A stretch of DNA of 64,000 nt from Anastrepha obliqua (GCF_027943255.1 NC_072895.1:39592001-39656000), one strand, 5' to 3'. Counted from the first letter of the stretch, positions 32,693 to 44,825 are shown. Made by a program: numbers and translations. The notes: generated by a model from the sequence alone, not told the origin.

Positions 32693-35149
32693 TATGTTTG
32701 TGTTAAATTAGTGTGAAAAGTTTTAAAGTGTGTCCAAAATTCTAAGAAGTTCATGAAATTTTCATCAGCATTCATCATAATCCAAGTGTAATAAAGTGGA
32801 AGTTTGAAATTTCTGAAAACGGCCATTGATTTTTAATAATTTTTCTGCTGACGGTCTCTGCATTTTCTTCTCTACAAGCGGGAAAGCATTGCATGGAAGA
32901 GTATATCCAGGTTATCAAACACAAAAAGAAAAAAGCAACAACAAAAACAAAGTATTAACAATTAATGGGAATCTTTGGCGACTTCAAACTTGCATGTTGC
33001 CGCTACAAAACTGTGTGCTAGAAAAAATTTCGAAATTCTGATGCATTTTAATGTTGTATTAAGTTTATTTTATTTTTTATAAAGTTTGAAACTTTAATAT
33101 ATGTTGTTTTTGTTGCGATATAAACTATATTTTTTTTACAAAACTAACGTAAAAAAGTGGCATGAAGAACATTGCGCATATTACAAGAAAAAATTCGCTG
33201 TGCCAAAACTTGTATGATTCACTGTAGAGAAACATTCAAAACTTTTCCTCGCTATGAATAAGCCACATATTATTATCTTTACGTAGATGCATTTTATTTG
33301 TTTACCTTAGGTAAGTTTTCAAGTGCAGGCTTTCGACCGGTTCAAAACAATTTCCTTTAATATTTCCGTTGATGAACCCTTATGAAAACCGAGTTATGCT
33401 AGCGAAGCCTAAGGTTTTTCATATAAATTATAGCAAATACGCCGTTTTTAGTAAGTTATTTGTATTCTTGACATCTCGCATTCGTTCAGGTGAAATAAAG
33501 TACCGTATTCCAGGCAAAAAAATCTGTCTATATGTTCACTGTTTAGTAATTTAATATTTATTTATTGAATAGTTCAATATTTGCAATCGATCTGTGGCAT
33601 TACAAGTATCGGAATATATCCATATGCATGTAGGTGTGTATGTATGTATCCATGCATGTCTACTTATTTGAGTACATATACACATACTCGTACATGATGT
33701 GGATGTATTTGTTTGTATGCATTCCAGCCAATTCAGTTACATATAAATTATTTAGGAATTTATGGCGAAAGCAACAAGATTTAAAAACGTGAAAATGCGT
33801 CGAATTTCAAAAGCTGAGACTGTAATTAAGATCTGATGGACGGAAGGGGTAGGCTGACCAGTTGCGGAGCGGCGAATATGGCAGGTGTGGCAGGCGTTGA
33901 AATGCTTTATTCCTACAAATTCGCCTGAGCTTCTAAATAACTGTGTAGACGTGCATACATATGTGTGCATGTGTGTATGTGTGTATGTATGAATGTATAT
34001 ATGTTTGTATGTATGCATGCATGTATGTACGTATGCTTGTTTTGCATGTTAAAATTGGAAATTGTGCAATTTATTGGATTTCGATGTGATAAAAATTAAA
34101 AAAAGTCAAATATTCAGCAAAAAGTTGATTGCAATTAGATTTTAATGTTTGAAGTTGTAAATTTTTTCAAGTAGTTTTTTCAAAAAATGGTAAATCTTAA
34201 TAAATCTGTCTTTTTTTTTTTTTGATTAATGATTGATTTTGATTAATTATAATAAGGTGAAGTAAAATAATCTAATGTAAATGAGCATTTTGTGGGAGAC
34301 TACTGTTCAGACTTACTTAAAATTTGAGGAAGGGAAATTAATGAATAAATAAATAAATGACTTTCATCATTTCAGAACACATAATTTCACATAATTCTCA
34401 GATATATGTATTAAATTTGACAAAATGGCGGATGTTCAAAAATGAAAAACCGTTTTTGACCATTTCTTTTACTTTAAGGGTCCGAAAAAAATACCAACAT
34501 TTATTTTCCAAATAATCGTATTTCACACGATAACGACATCAATTCTATGTCATTTAAATTTCATATCATGAAAATCGGTTCATTAAAATATATATATATA
34601 TCTGTGTCCATTGTCCATGTGAAGACCATTTTTTGAAGGCTGACAACTTTTTGAACGAACCTCGTATGGCCAAAATTTTTTTTTTTATTTTTTAACAATG
34701 GACCAAAAAATAAAATACTGAAAACAATGCTGTTTTACATGATTTTAAAGAGACACCCAATAAAACCATCGAAAATGAGGCGAGTGCTTTAAATAAAGTT
34801 TTGAATTTTAGGCAAAAATAATGGATTTCTTTTTGAATATCGCATTTGGGTTGAGCAACTTTTGCTCGAACAAAACACGCCTTCTGTGCCAATTGGCAAG
34901 CAGAGATTAAATAATAACACAATGACCAAAATTTTTTCCAAAAACATTAGGTACTTATAAATTGATTTCTAAATCTGAAATTCTTTTACAGCTCCTATGT
35001 TCTTCAGTAGAAGAAAACAACTAGTGAAAGCCACTGACATCAGATAAATTAAACTGGATGTTGTACAGATATCAGCGAAAATACCGTTCACTTTGACGAA
35101 TACACAACGAACAAATTATGAGGAATTTACTGGAGATTAGCTAGAAAAT
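32693..35149. other. Intergenic DNA with simple repeats
   Basis: TATG/TGTA-rich simple sequence occupies about 33625-33720 and 33955-34045. 34424-34680 has the texture of a non-coding repeat (ATGAAAATCGGTTC, ATATATATATAT, CTTTTTGAACGAACCTCGTA) but no partner is found. No gene is supported; the open frames lack domains. Confidence 0.4.
33955..34045. repeat. TATG/TGTG microsatellite
   Basis: Imperfect GTATGTATGTA..GCATGCATGTATGTACG array, a common class of simple repeat in flies. Confidence 0.85.
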
Positions 35150-35260
35150 TGGAATACGAACGTGGCTCTGAGCTAACAAATGGCTGTGAGGTTGGGATCT
35201 CAGCGCAATGGTTATTGTAAGAGCTGCCAAGGCGAAGAAGAATGCGAATTTGGAGTTCTT
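35150..35260 (+). pseudogene. LINE zinc-knuckle scrap
   Basis: LGSQRNGYCKSCQGEEE at about 35192-35245 resembles the Cys/His start of LINE ORF2 C-termini (compare VPHNDFCRSCGDEEE at 7.3 kb). Nothing recognisable follows. Weak. Confidence 0.4.
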
Positions 35261-35749
35261 GGTGACCACTTCGTTAATTATTTGAACCTTCAACTTGTTA
35301 GCAAGGTTGATTTCATTTTCCAGAAGATCGGTGTAGTTGAGACAAAGGCAGTAGTAAAGTTATTATTATTATTAAGATCACGATTACTCTCCTCTCATCC
35401 AACCGACACCAAGGGCGCCCTGTACGTATAATGTATGGATCATTTTAGTTTTGACATTAGGCCAGAAAGGCAGGAAATCACTAAGCGTTGAGTTCTAAAA
35501 ATGTACAGCTACAGAAAAAAATCATGCATCAGCTAACGATAAAACTAGAGTTACAATATTCACCATCTTTAATCATTTATTGAGATAATATAGTATCGAT
35601 TTCTTTATGGTTTAAAGCGGAACCGATCACAATTCTAGAATGAGATTTGAAAGCTTAGCATAAGGATCGAAATGGTTCATTAAGTTGGTTTGTTTTACTA
35701 GGTTTAAGAAAAGGCCTAAAGTACCTGGATAACCAAAAGTGAATATTAA

Positions 35750-36477
35750 GGGGACCCGGTGGTCTAGAGCACGAAAATTTCACAAATCGTGAAAATTTTG
35801 TTTTTTTGATATTAAGAATTTAAAATAAAACTATACTTCAACTTTTCGTGTTTATTACTTCATCTATTGAGCATGCAAACAAATTTTTATGTATTTTAAA
35901 AACAATATTTATTATTATAAAAGTACCGCTGAAGATGGCCCTTTAAAAAAATGGACTCAGACCTAGGTGATTTCGAGACTTCTACTCATCTGAAACACAA
36001 AATTCAAGAAGATTCTTAATCAGAAAGAGCGCAGTTATGGCCGGAACTAGAACCAATCGAAAAAATTAAAAATTAACAAAATGGCGCGCTTTAAAAAAAA
36101 GTTCGTAAAATCTGGCCTTTTTTCACTAGTTTTTCAGTGTAAAAAATAGGAAATTATTTAAAAAAATGATAAATGATTCTAGTTTCGACAATAGCCATAT
36201 ATGTATGTTGTGAACAACATATTAAAATTTCAAGTGATTCGGTTTAATTTTTTTTCCTTCCCCGCCGTGCCAAAAATAGTCGTTTCGAGATAATTGAGTG
36301 TAAAGTTTGAGGTACAGAGGCGCGCGGGCAGCTTTCTTACTAGTTAATGGGTTGTAGAAGCTATAATATTAGGAATTTCCGCCTGAAAATTTCGCTGTAT
36401 ATTCTTAAGATACTATACTTTCGAACTGTCGATAAAAAAGAAATCGTTTTTTGAAATTTCTAGACCACCGCGTCCCC
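35750..36477. mobile_element. 728-bp non-coding element flanked by TTAA
   Basis: The left end GGGGACCCGGTGGTCTAGA and the complement of the right end GGGGACGCGGTGGTCTAGA match at 18 of 19 bases. TTAA flanks both sides (35746-35749 and 36478-36481). The inside has no usable frame. A TTAA target is the hallmark of piggyBac-type elements, but their ends usually begin with C rather than G, so a TA target with an A-starting repeat is an alternative. A diverged relative lies at 677-1310. Confidence 0.8.
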
Positions 36478-36508
36478 TTAAGTTTAACTTCTGCCAAAAG
36501 AAATGGGC

Positions 36509-36880
36509 TCAAAATTCACAGGGCAACTTAATCGCAAATAATATGCCCAACATTTGACCGCGATTATAAAGGGTGGGAAGACTGATAAGCTTTAGATAAC
36601 TATTGTGTGTGGGAAGTCCCATTGAAAATCTCTTAAGATAAAAAGTAAAAACTGCTTTTGATTGCTTATGCTTGAGTGTTACGAATTCACGTGTGGAAAT
36701 TTCCAATTCTGCGCTCCAGACGATGTAACCATATTCCTGAATCATTGCCTCTAGAGTTGTAAAACGCGCTTTAGCAACATGCGTAATTTTTTTTACTTGG
36801 CGTCTATAATAATTCCTGTTGGCATGCAATTCGACTATAGAGCAGATCGTGAAATCCAACTTAATCTACTGCAATCTTAT
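36509..36880 (-). pseudogene. LINE post-RT fragment
   Basis: NYYRRQVKKITHVAKARF, EYGYIVWSAELEISTREF, and LISLPTLYNRGQMLGILF are the thumb/post-RT region of a Jockey/I-type ORF2 (compare YGIEVWGTSSKS at 15.88 kb). The frame is open over 116 codons but the RT core and endonuclease are missing. Confidence 0.6.
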
Positions 36881-37285
36881 CTGAGCAATATATAAATCTT
36901 TGTCTTTGAAAGACGTGCATTTTATCAAAGGAATCTTTATTGATAAAATGAAATTTTGCACCACTCGAAAAGGTATTAGTAAGCATAACTGACAAAGAAC
37001 AATGAGCTGTGGTCAAATTTTGACGATAAATAATAGATTGCGCAGTTTGATCAAAAAAATAAAGATAAGCAGATAAAAATGCGCAAAAGATATTTCTGTT
37101 TTCGAAAATTTTAATTTATTTTAATATAAACTTTTTTTAGCTTTATGAACTTGTTATGAAAAAGAAAAAAATACGAGGTATCGTATTCGAAAATCGTCGC
37201 GTAACTGAAAGAGATTTAGTAGAAGCCCTAGGCATCTCACTAGGCAGTGTAGGCAATATTTTGACTGAACAATTTGGCTTCAGAA

Positions 37286-37620
37286 GGCGGCCGCCGTAGC
37301 CGAATGGGTTGGTGCGTGATTACCATTCGGAATTCACAGAGAGGTCGTCGGTTCGAATCTCGGTGAAAACACCAAAAATTAATAAAAACATTTTTCTAAT
37401 AGCGGTCGCCCCTCGGCAGGCAATGGCAAACCTCCGAGTGTATTTCTGCCATGAAAAAGCTCCTCATAAAAATATCTGCCGTTCGGAGTCGGCTTGAAAC
37501 TGTAGGTCCCTCCATTTGTGGAACAATATCAAGACGCACACCACAAATAGGAGGAGGAGCTCGGCCAAACACCTAACAGAAGTGTACGCGCCAATTATTT
37601 ATTTTTTTTTAATTTTTTTT
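37286..37620 (+). mobile_element. Complete tRNA-derived SINE with 13-bp target duplication
   Basis: The head contains TAGCCGAATGGG (37297-37308, box A, 11 of 12 to consensus) and GGTTCGAATCT (37350-37360, box B). The body follows with CCTCGGCAGGCAATGGCAAA, GTATTTCTGCCATGAAAAAG, GTCGGCTTGAAACTGTAGGT, TCCATTTGTGGAACAA and AGGAGCTCGGCCAAACACCT, ending in a T-rich tail. TTTGGCTTCAGAA (37273-37285) and TTTGGCTACAGAA (37621-37633) flank it, marking target-primed insertion into mariner coding DNA. Pol III would transcribe it; an unidentified LINE must supply reverse transcriptase. Confidence 0.9.
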
Positions 37621-37697
37621 TTTGGCTACAGAAAGCTGTGTGCACACAAGAAAAACACGTTCGAACATTCACAACATTTAGAGAGTTTTCCAAAGTA

Positions 37698-38609
37698 CAA
37701 GGTGAAGTCCAAAATAAAAAAGACTGGCGTCATAAAAATGATTTTAATGAGTTTGTGCATTGGAAGTTGACTTCCAGTGAAAGCTTGGTAACATTCGGTA
37801 TAGTGGAAGCGAAGTTATTGCGTCTAAAGTGTCAGGGTTTCGAACAAAGAGCTAATATCAAATTTTGTTTTAAAATCTCGTGAAAGTGTTCATAAGTTGT
37901 TTACAAGTTTCAGAGATGGTTGTGAGGACACCGCCAAAAATCAGTAATCACCGAAAACTCCATCGAAATTGTTCGTAAATTTATCAAAAATGAACCGAAA
38001 CCATTATTGAAATTTATAGAATCAGAGTTGAATATCTCCAAAACAACGATTTATTGCATTTTAACTTATCATTTGGGCTTACGAAAGGTCTGTACGCGTT
38101 TCATTCCCCCCAAGTTAACTGAGGACCAAAAATTGCTCAGAATTCAACATTCAAAAGACCTCATTAAAGAGGCGAGAAAAGACGTGAACTTCCTTTACTA
38201 CATTGTAACTGGTGATAAAACGTTGTGTTTCCAACATGAACCTGAAACTAAGCGTTAAAGTGCCGAATTGAAGGCCCCAGATGAGTCACCACACAAAAAA
38301 TCTGGGTTGTTTTTACGATTACAAAGGAATCCAGTCTATGCTCATTTCTTTTTACGATCATTGGATTCCACAAGGAGTTCATGCTAACGGGTCAAACCAT
38401 CAATGCAATTTTCTAGCTTGGCGTTTTGAAGCGTTTGTTGCATCGCATTTGGCGAATGACCTGAAACACTCTTTCGAAAATCGAATCGCGCAAAACAGTG
38501 TATCGAAGCCAGAGGGGACTATTTTGAATAAATAAACACGAAGTTGTCATAACAAAGCTCTTGCCGTTTCTATTTTAGCTCAGTCTTGTTTATTTTGGAC
38601 TTCACCTTG
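37698..38609 (+). mobile_element. 912-bp deletion derivative of a mariner
   Basis: Ends are CAAGGTGAAGTCCAAAATAA on the left and its exact complement on the right; the repeat extends to about 28 bp with one mismatch. TA flanks both (37696-37697, 38610-38611). The coding relic reads LKFIESELNISKTTIYCIL-like helix-turn-helix residues (38007 on), LGLRKVCTRFIPPKLTEDQK, LYYIVTGDKTLCFQHEPETK (first-Asp region), then a stop; the second and third Asp regions are largely deleted. At 912 bp it is roughly 400 bp shorter than a full mariner. Confidence 0.85.
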
Positions 38610-39249
38610 TATAAAGTGGATTTTGTGCATTGATTCCTTCATATAAATGAGACTTGCGTCTATCAATATAATCCTAAATTAAAACAGGATGCTAAAGGGT
38701 GGTGTGAACCTGGTTCTTGGACTCCGAAGTTCATGTCCAGAAATCGGCCAAGAAGGTGTTACCATCAGTTTTTTGGTGTGGATTACTTGCAAATTGCAAT
38801 AAATTCTGAATATTATTGTAAGCTTTTAGACCAACTGAAGGATAAATTTCGGGGTAAAACACATAGTTTGCACAGAAAAAAATCTTTTTCATCAGGATAA
38901 TGCACCGATTCGCATGAGTATTTGGACAATGGCTAAAATCCATAAATTAAAGTTCGAATTATTGGAGCATCCATCGTATTCACCAAATTTGGGTCCTAGT
39001 GGCTTTCATCTGTTTCCAGGCCTAAAAAAAATTCATTCGTTTTTCATCAAATGATGAGGTCATAAAAGCGGTGGAAGCATATTTTGCAGCCCTTCCGAAT
39101 TCTCATTTCAGGGATGGAATGCATCAATTCGAATCTGGTTGGAACAAGTGTATTGATGTTCAGGGGGACTATGCTGTATAATAAAGTGTATCTCAAACCA
39201 TAAAATGTTGTTTTTCTTATCGAACCTCAAAACTTATTGAGCAACTTAG

Positions 39250-40376
39250 TATGTATGTATGTACATATATAAATAATGTTCAATCTGTAAATTCTCTTTG
39301 CGTTTAAGTGCTCTTCAAAGCTTCGATAAACGTGATATTTTGTCTCATAGGTTTTTTGTAGAGCTCTCTCTTAAACTTATTTATTTCAATCTATGGATGT
39401 ACGTTAAGGAAATACGATCGAAGTACAGCACCGGCGGTATGTATGCACCTATACAAATATATGTATGTGCATATGTAGGTAGATGTTGCATTTAGTCGCA
39501 AAAAAAAGTGGGCACTAGAACCAGTTTAATTGAGGCTTTCAGATGTTTATAAACAACAAGTATCACAAAGTTACAGAAATTCCATGAACTCAACTGATAG
39601 CCAACCTTTTCCGTAAGTACAATAACTACCTGCAGGCATACATATGTACACAAACATACTAATATACATACATAAATACATACAAGTAATGAGTATATTG
39701 TATAGCCAGTTGAAATAACAGTCTAGTAAGTGATATGCGCATAAAGAACGGCATCCAGGCGTGTATCTACTTAAATATGTATTATCTATTTTCATGATTA
39801 CAACTACAAACTGCATGCTTATATATATGCACATACACTTGCACTTAGGTGTGCGTTAATGTTTGTAGTGGATGTACATATGTATGTATGTATAGGTATA
39901 TATGAATACCAAATATGTATTGAAGAGCTTATGTTTGTATGTGTATGAGTGCACACTTTTGCAAGGCGTATTTATAGCCAAGTCGTTGAGAAAGACATGT
40001 AAGTTCTTGCGGTTGATGGCCTGCAGCAAAATGCAACCTACAAGGCGTAATTGCCATTTTTAATGGTTCTGCATTGCACTCAAGCGCGCACTTAACGCTG
40101 CGCAGTGGGCAAATGGGCAAATGTTCGTGCAGTATCGGTTCGCTGCTGGTACTTGCTAGCTGGCAGCTCGTTACTAACTTGTGTGACATGGCTACAATAT
40201 ACGATTATAAGTCACTAGCGTCAGATTGTCACACACACACACACAAGTAAATATACTGGAAGAATACGGATATCAAAGGATTCGTCTCGGATTTGAAAGA
40301 CATTTTTTATGCAGCACCGAAAATGCGCTTGAGATAATTTTACAGATGCACATACAAAGGACAAGTACAAAATGTA
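39250..40376. other. Intergenic DNA with microsatellites
   Basis: ATGTATGTATGTACATATAT at 39249-39268, TATGTATG patches near 39880, and a 16-base CA run at 40230-40245. The frames here lack domains. No gene recognised. Confidence 0.45.
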
Positions 40377-40378
40377 TA

Positions 40379-41425
40379 CAGGGTCCGGCACTCGAAGTGT
40401 AACCAACTTCAGACAGCTCGCGTTGCTGATGCACGGGAATCAGCTGTCTGTTAGTCGGCTAAATGACAGTCCAGAGCATTGCTTACAAGCGCGCAGAATC
40501 ATTTTGCCGAGAGTAAACACGAAAAAAAAAAATCAGTAATGGATGTGTGATTACATTATATTCGACTGGAAAATCACAACCAGCGATTGTTCGTGAGCTC
40601 GACCACCTTAAAGTAAATAAAGTTTTTGTTTATCGCACCATTACTCGTTACAATGATACTGGTAGCATCGCGAAACGTCCTGGAGGTGGTCATCAAAAGA
40701 CTGCAAAGTCACGTGAAATGGTTCAAACAGTGAAGAAACGACTTGAGCGAAATCCCCGACGAAATTCCAATCAAATGACGAAAGAACTGAAAATATCTGA
40801 CCGTAGCATCCGCCACATACTGAAAAATTATCTCAAAGTCAGGGCTCATAAGATCCAAAAGGCGCATGATTTCACACCAAAGCAATGCAACAAGTGAGAC
40901 TTGATAGAGCGAAGGAGTTGCTTCGCTTGGCTGAAAACGGTCAATTTCCGAACATTGTGTTTTCTGACGAGAAATTGATCAATTGACCAACTGTTCATAC
41001 TAGAATTTGAGTAATCGATTGGCCACCAGGAGGCAGCACCCGCCTGGAAATATTCTGGAGGTTACTTTGAAGCCGTGGGCAAGTACACAGACGTTTCAAC
41101 AGGACTCGGCAGCCGTAGCGAGTGAACCAAGCTAAAAAACAACATTCCGAACTTCATAACGTCCACACAATGGCTCCTAAATTCTCCAAACGCGAACCCG
41201 AAGAATTATTCTCTTTGGGCCATTTTGGAGAGCAGGGTCCGAACTAAAAGATTCACCAGTCTCGAAGCGCTGAAAAGGTAAAAGGTGGTCATATCGAGCA
41301 AAAGTAAATGTATTCTTAATTTTGTATTATTTTTACACATTTTTTACTTTGAATTGAATAAAAGTAATTTTCCAAACTAAATGTATGGCCTTTTTAATTG
41401 GTTACGCTTCGAGCGCCGAACTCTG
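40379..41425 (+). mobile_element. Tc1/mariner relic of DD37D (maT)-like type, 1047 bp
   Basis: The left end CAGGGTCCGGCACTCGAAGT and the complement of the right end CAGAGTTCGGCGCTCGAAGC match at 15 of 20 or better and continue GTAACCAA. TA flanks both (40377-40378, 41426-41427). Only part of a transposase remains, so it is an internally deleted copy. Confidence 0.8.
40547..41330 (+). pseudogene. Broken transposase of the 40.4-kb element
   Basis: The first 110 codons are intact: ITLYSTGKSQPAIVRELDHL, VYRTITRYNDTGSIAKRPGG and MTKELKISDRSIRHILKNYL are paired helix-turn-helix units. Past 40897 the frame shifts and continues RLDRAKELLRLAENG, FPNIVFSDEKL (first catalytic Asp). Much of the catalytic core is then deleted, with KNYSLWAILESRVRTKRFTS near 41205-41265 representing the end. 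In intact relatives NPMDYSVWxILE holds the third Asp; that residue is not preserved here. The DD37D assignment rests on resemblance of the flanking motifs. Confidence 0.7.
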
Positions 41426-42430
41426 TAGTTATATGCAAATATTACTTTCAGGAATCGTAATACTTTGAAATATTTCAACGGAATCCCTCTTATGAAGCTG
41501 AAGCTAGCCAAATTCCTTAATAATAAGTCGACCGTTAATGACCTGTAACGAGCTAGAGATAGACATAAAAGAGTAATTCTACCTATTCCACATCTAGTGA
41601 CTAGGCAACTAACTCCAATAATCCTTGAAGCGTATCGTTTGACTTTTTGTAAAACGTGAACAAATTTGAAGAGTTTCTGCTAAACCGAATTTTGCAAACA
41701 GACACCACAAATTCCTTTGCAATCGCTTATATGTAATATGTGCAATACGTGTATATGTATATATCAAAAAATACATGTGTGTAAATAATTACGCGGCTAA
41801 AAACTTATCGAAAGCATGTTTTATACAATCGGTAGTATTTCGTATGTACATCCGTAATTATGTATGGAAGTGGGCTTAAGTTTATGCACGCAGTCCAACA
41901 AGCCTACATAAACAAGTGTGCATACTCGTATGTGTTATCGTGTTTACAAAAGTGGATGTGCATGTATGCCTTTGGCTACAGTAGAATAGCAGGTCGAATA
42001 TATTACCTTACCCTTCGTCTGAGCTTCAAAAGGTTTATTTGCGTTGAACACTCTAGCAAACATTGGGCGACGAAAGCGTGTAAAGATAGGAAGAGCCCCC
42101 GGGCCCCTACAATACTAACGTACAGACATATGTATACGGATGGCTTAAAATGGAGAAAAACCTGCAATGTTCGGCTCCGAACCGGGGATCAGTAGATAAT
42201 TTGTGCACATAATTATGAAAGTGGTCATATATTTCCATATGGCACATAAGGAGGCTCTGTCATCATGTTAATTGCAAAGCTTCAGCTCTCAACGATCGGA
42301 ATGTGTTTAAAGAAAGACTGAAGCATAAAAAGTCGGATCACTTCACGCAGCAGCCAACTAGTCTGCAGGAGTGACAGACTCTTCAACACGAGCATACCAA
42401 AAGCGTCAAAAAGAGACTAGCAGACACTAA
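41426..42430. other. Intergenic DNA
   Basis: No domain-bearing frame. 42240-42430 may be decayed LINE sequence leading into the RNase H fragment, but I cannot align a motif. Confidence 0.35.
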
Positions 42431-43190
42431 GGCCATGGAGAAAGGGGGAACTAAATTTCTATATAGATGGTTCCAAGCTAGACGATAAGGTTGGCTATGG
42501 AGTATTTTCGAGGGAATTAGAACTTGAACTATCCGTTCGACTACCAGACTACTGCGGCGTCTATCAGGCAGAAGTTCTAGCTATAAAATAGGTGGCTACG
42601 CATGTCGTAACAAAATCTACTATAAATATATTCTCGGATAGTCAGGCGGTCATTAAATCTATGAGATCAAAGGTTTCTCAGAAATTCTGGGCAGCCCTAA
42701 ATGATATTCGGCACAGAGACATTGAGGGAAATTGTAAAACCGATGAGCTAGCCAGAAGAGGTACTACTCTTCAGCTGCTGAGTGATAAAGATAATATTGG
42801 AATACCCGGGCCACGAGCAAATGAATAATTAAGAATAATATTACCACAGAGGTTAATAGGAAGTGGAGAGATGAAGGCACATGCGGAAAAGCTAGGTTAC
42901 TATGGCCGCAAATAAATAAGAAAAAGGCAAAGAAACTGCTTAGCCTTTCATGAGAAGATATCCCGAAGGTCGTGACTTGTCGGTGATCGGTTAGGCTATT
43001 TGATAGGCATTCCTTGAGACTAGGAGTTTTCTCCTATGAAGATTGTAGAACTGGTAGAGAAGAGGAAGAAACAGTTGGGCACTTCCTTTGCAACTGTCCA
43101 GCCTTAGCTAAAATCAGAGAGGGTTTTCTAGGTAAATATTTTCTCAATTCTCTTACGGAACTGTCCATGTCAACGCTACTTTAATGATAC
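42431..43190 (+). pseudogene. LINE RNase H domain and C-terminus
   Basis: RNase H of a non-LTR retrotransposon, removing template RNA. Catalytic motifs are visible in order: LNFYIDGSKLDDKVGYGVF (Asp), GVYQAEVLAIK (Glu), NIFSDSQAVIKSMRSKVSQK (Asp), then DELARRGTTLQL, and the Cys/His C-terminus EDCRTGREEEETVGHFLCNC. A stop follows VLAIK, and the part between ALNDIRH and RDIEGNCKTDELA is deleted, removing the usual His-containing loop. Confidence 0.8.
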
Positions 43191-43775
43191 GATTTTGTTC
43201 TGAGCAAGTAGTTATAGCCTTCATCCGCACTAAAATGAATGATGCTACTTCTTGAAGCTGACATACATCGAGACATTGTCGTCATGGAAATTATGTAAAC
43301 CCAAGTTGTATACGTACATATTTCGCCAAGAAAGTTAAGAGTACGGAAGTGCTTTTTGCAAATCAAATGAGAATAATATTTCCTGGAATTTTCTTTTGCT
43401 TTTTTCTGGCCTTCGGCAAGACAGTTCCTAGCTCGGATTATTACTTAGTTCAGATACGCAGCAAAGAGGGCCAAGTGGCATCTTCAAGTTATGTTTATAT
43501 AATTTCTTTAAATTTTTGATTCACACGACATAATTTACACTAAATGAATTCCATACAATGTTGAAATTATAACCACCACCAAATGGTTCAGTTTTGACTA
43601 TATCGTGAAAATTAAATTGAATAAATTTAGTTTAAAATAATGTGGTGTGAAATATTAACTCTTTTTTTTAATTTTGACTTAGACCAATTTCATAATTATG
43701 GGCACATTTAAAGTACTGTGATTCTTTGAAGCAGTAGAATTAAAAATAAATAAATAATTGACGCATACACTTCTG

Positions 43776-43850
43776 TTAGGTGTTTGGCTGAGATCGTCTT
43801 CCTATATGTGGCATGCGTCTTGATGCTGTTCCACAAAAGGAAGCTGTAGA
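43776..43850 (-). mobile_element. SINE 3' fragment, minus strand
   Basis: On the minus strand CTTCCTTTTGTGGAACAGCA, AGACGCATGCCACATATAGG and CAGCCAAACACCTAACAGAA match the SINE 3' part in order. Short and diverged. Confidence 0.6.
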
Positions 43851-44825
43851 ATTAGTCAGGTAAAAAATAAGTGCCGTAGAGTTAATGCTAGTAACTTGCT
43901 TCATAGACCCATCATTTTAAGCCAATAAAGGTTTTGTTTTCGTAAAGCACTGTAGACTGTAGAAAAATCATAGCAAGGTGGGTTATGACTAAATTCCTCC
44001 TTCTCTATTGACTTTCGGTACCCAGAGGCTTACAATGTAACAAGATCCCTAATGATCTATCCAAAGAGGTATTTAATAAAATAATATTCTCGCGGAAATA
44101 TCAATCGCTTTACATGTAATTCAATGACCATACGAGCTGCATGGCGGGCAAGGAGACAAGGATGCCTGGAAGCGTACGCAAGTGCAAATCCTAAGACATC
44201 GTAAGAAAAAGTATAGGAACTCACTTATATTTCGGGAAAAGACCATCTCACGTGTATTACCATTCGACAGGCTTCGACTTAGGTTGGTTTATGAAGGGCA
44301 GAAACGAGACTTGCTATCAGCAATGGATGTGGACGAATAGAAATACTAGAATTCATCCATGACTTAAATGTTCTTTAGCCAGAAGCAGTGGTTTGTAAAA
44401 TTATGTCATAAATATTTCAATGTCTATGTTCGGTACATGATATGTGAGCGCGCCAGCTCAACTTAATCAAACATGCAGCTGTTTGAAATCTGACTGAAAA
44501 AACACACAAAGAAACACAAAACAATTTTTACATATTTATGGTATAGCTGCATGAATGGCAATAAAAAGGTAATTTTTTACTGGAGTTATTATTCTTTATA
44601 AACTTTGTAGTTGTTCTATAAAAAGAAAATGTTGGATTACAGATTTTTTGCAAAATTTACAATTTTAAAGTACTCATGAAAGGCGCCGTTGCACTAGTGG
44701 TATGCGGGAAATCCTCCTACTAACACTTAAACATTCCTCCTTCTCGACTGACTTTCAACCTGGGAACGCTGTAAGCATTTCATCAAGGTGGAGCCGAGTT
44801 TATGTGAATTGACACAATCAGGCAC
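43851..44825. other. Intergenic DNA with a short dispersed repeat
   Basis: ATTCCTCCTTCTC at 43993 and 44733, each followed by ATTGACTTTC or ACTGACTTTC and then a loosely similar CAGAGGCTTACAATGTAA or GGGAACGCTGTAAGC stretch, forms a diverged direct pair about 740 bp apart. No gene is supported. Confidence 0.45.

Larger units (their letters stand above)
37141..39249 (+). pseudogene. Old mariner split by two later insertions
   Basis: Coding resumes across gaps: RGIVFENRRVTERDLVEALG and SLGSVGNILTEQFGFR (second helix-turn-helix, up to 37285), RKLCA (37632 on), then after 38609 NETCVYQYNPKLKQDAKGWC, INSEYYCKLLDQLKDKF, FHQDNAPIRMSIWTMAK (second catalytic Asp kept), KLKFELLEHPSYSPNLGPSG, GMHQFESGWNKCIDVQGDY. 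The third Asp position reads PSGFHLF (GGC at 39001-39003). The right terminus AGCAACTTAG precedes TA at about 39250. A SINE (37286-37620) and a 912-bp mariner relative (37698-38609) sit inside it. The left end is missing. Confidence 0.75.

Noticed and set aside
37350..37360. GGTTCGAATCT with an upstream box A-like block, suggesting a tRNA gene
   Set aside because: The same head recurs at 1.8, 46.0 and 56.0 kb attached to a shared non-tRNA body with target duplications, so it is a SINE promoter; no proper acceptor stem or anticodon arm is visible.
40230..40245. Array-like CA repeats considered as a tandem regulatory or CRISPR-like array
   Set aside because: Simple dinucleotide repeat; no spaced unique sequences, and the genome is eukaryotic.
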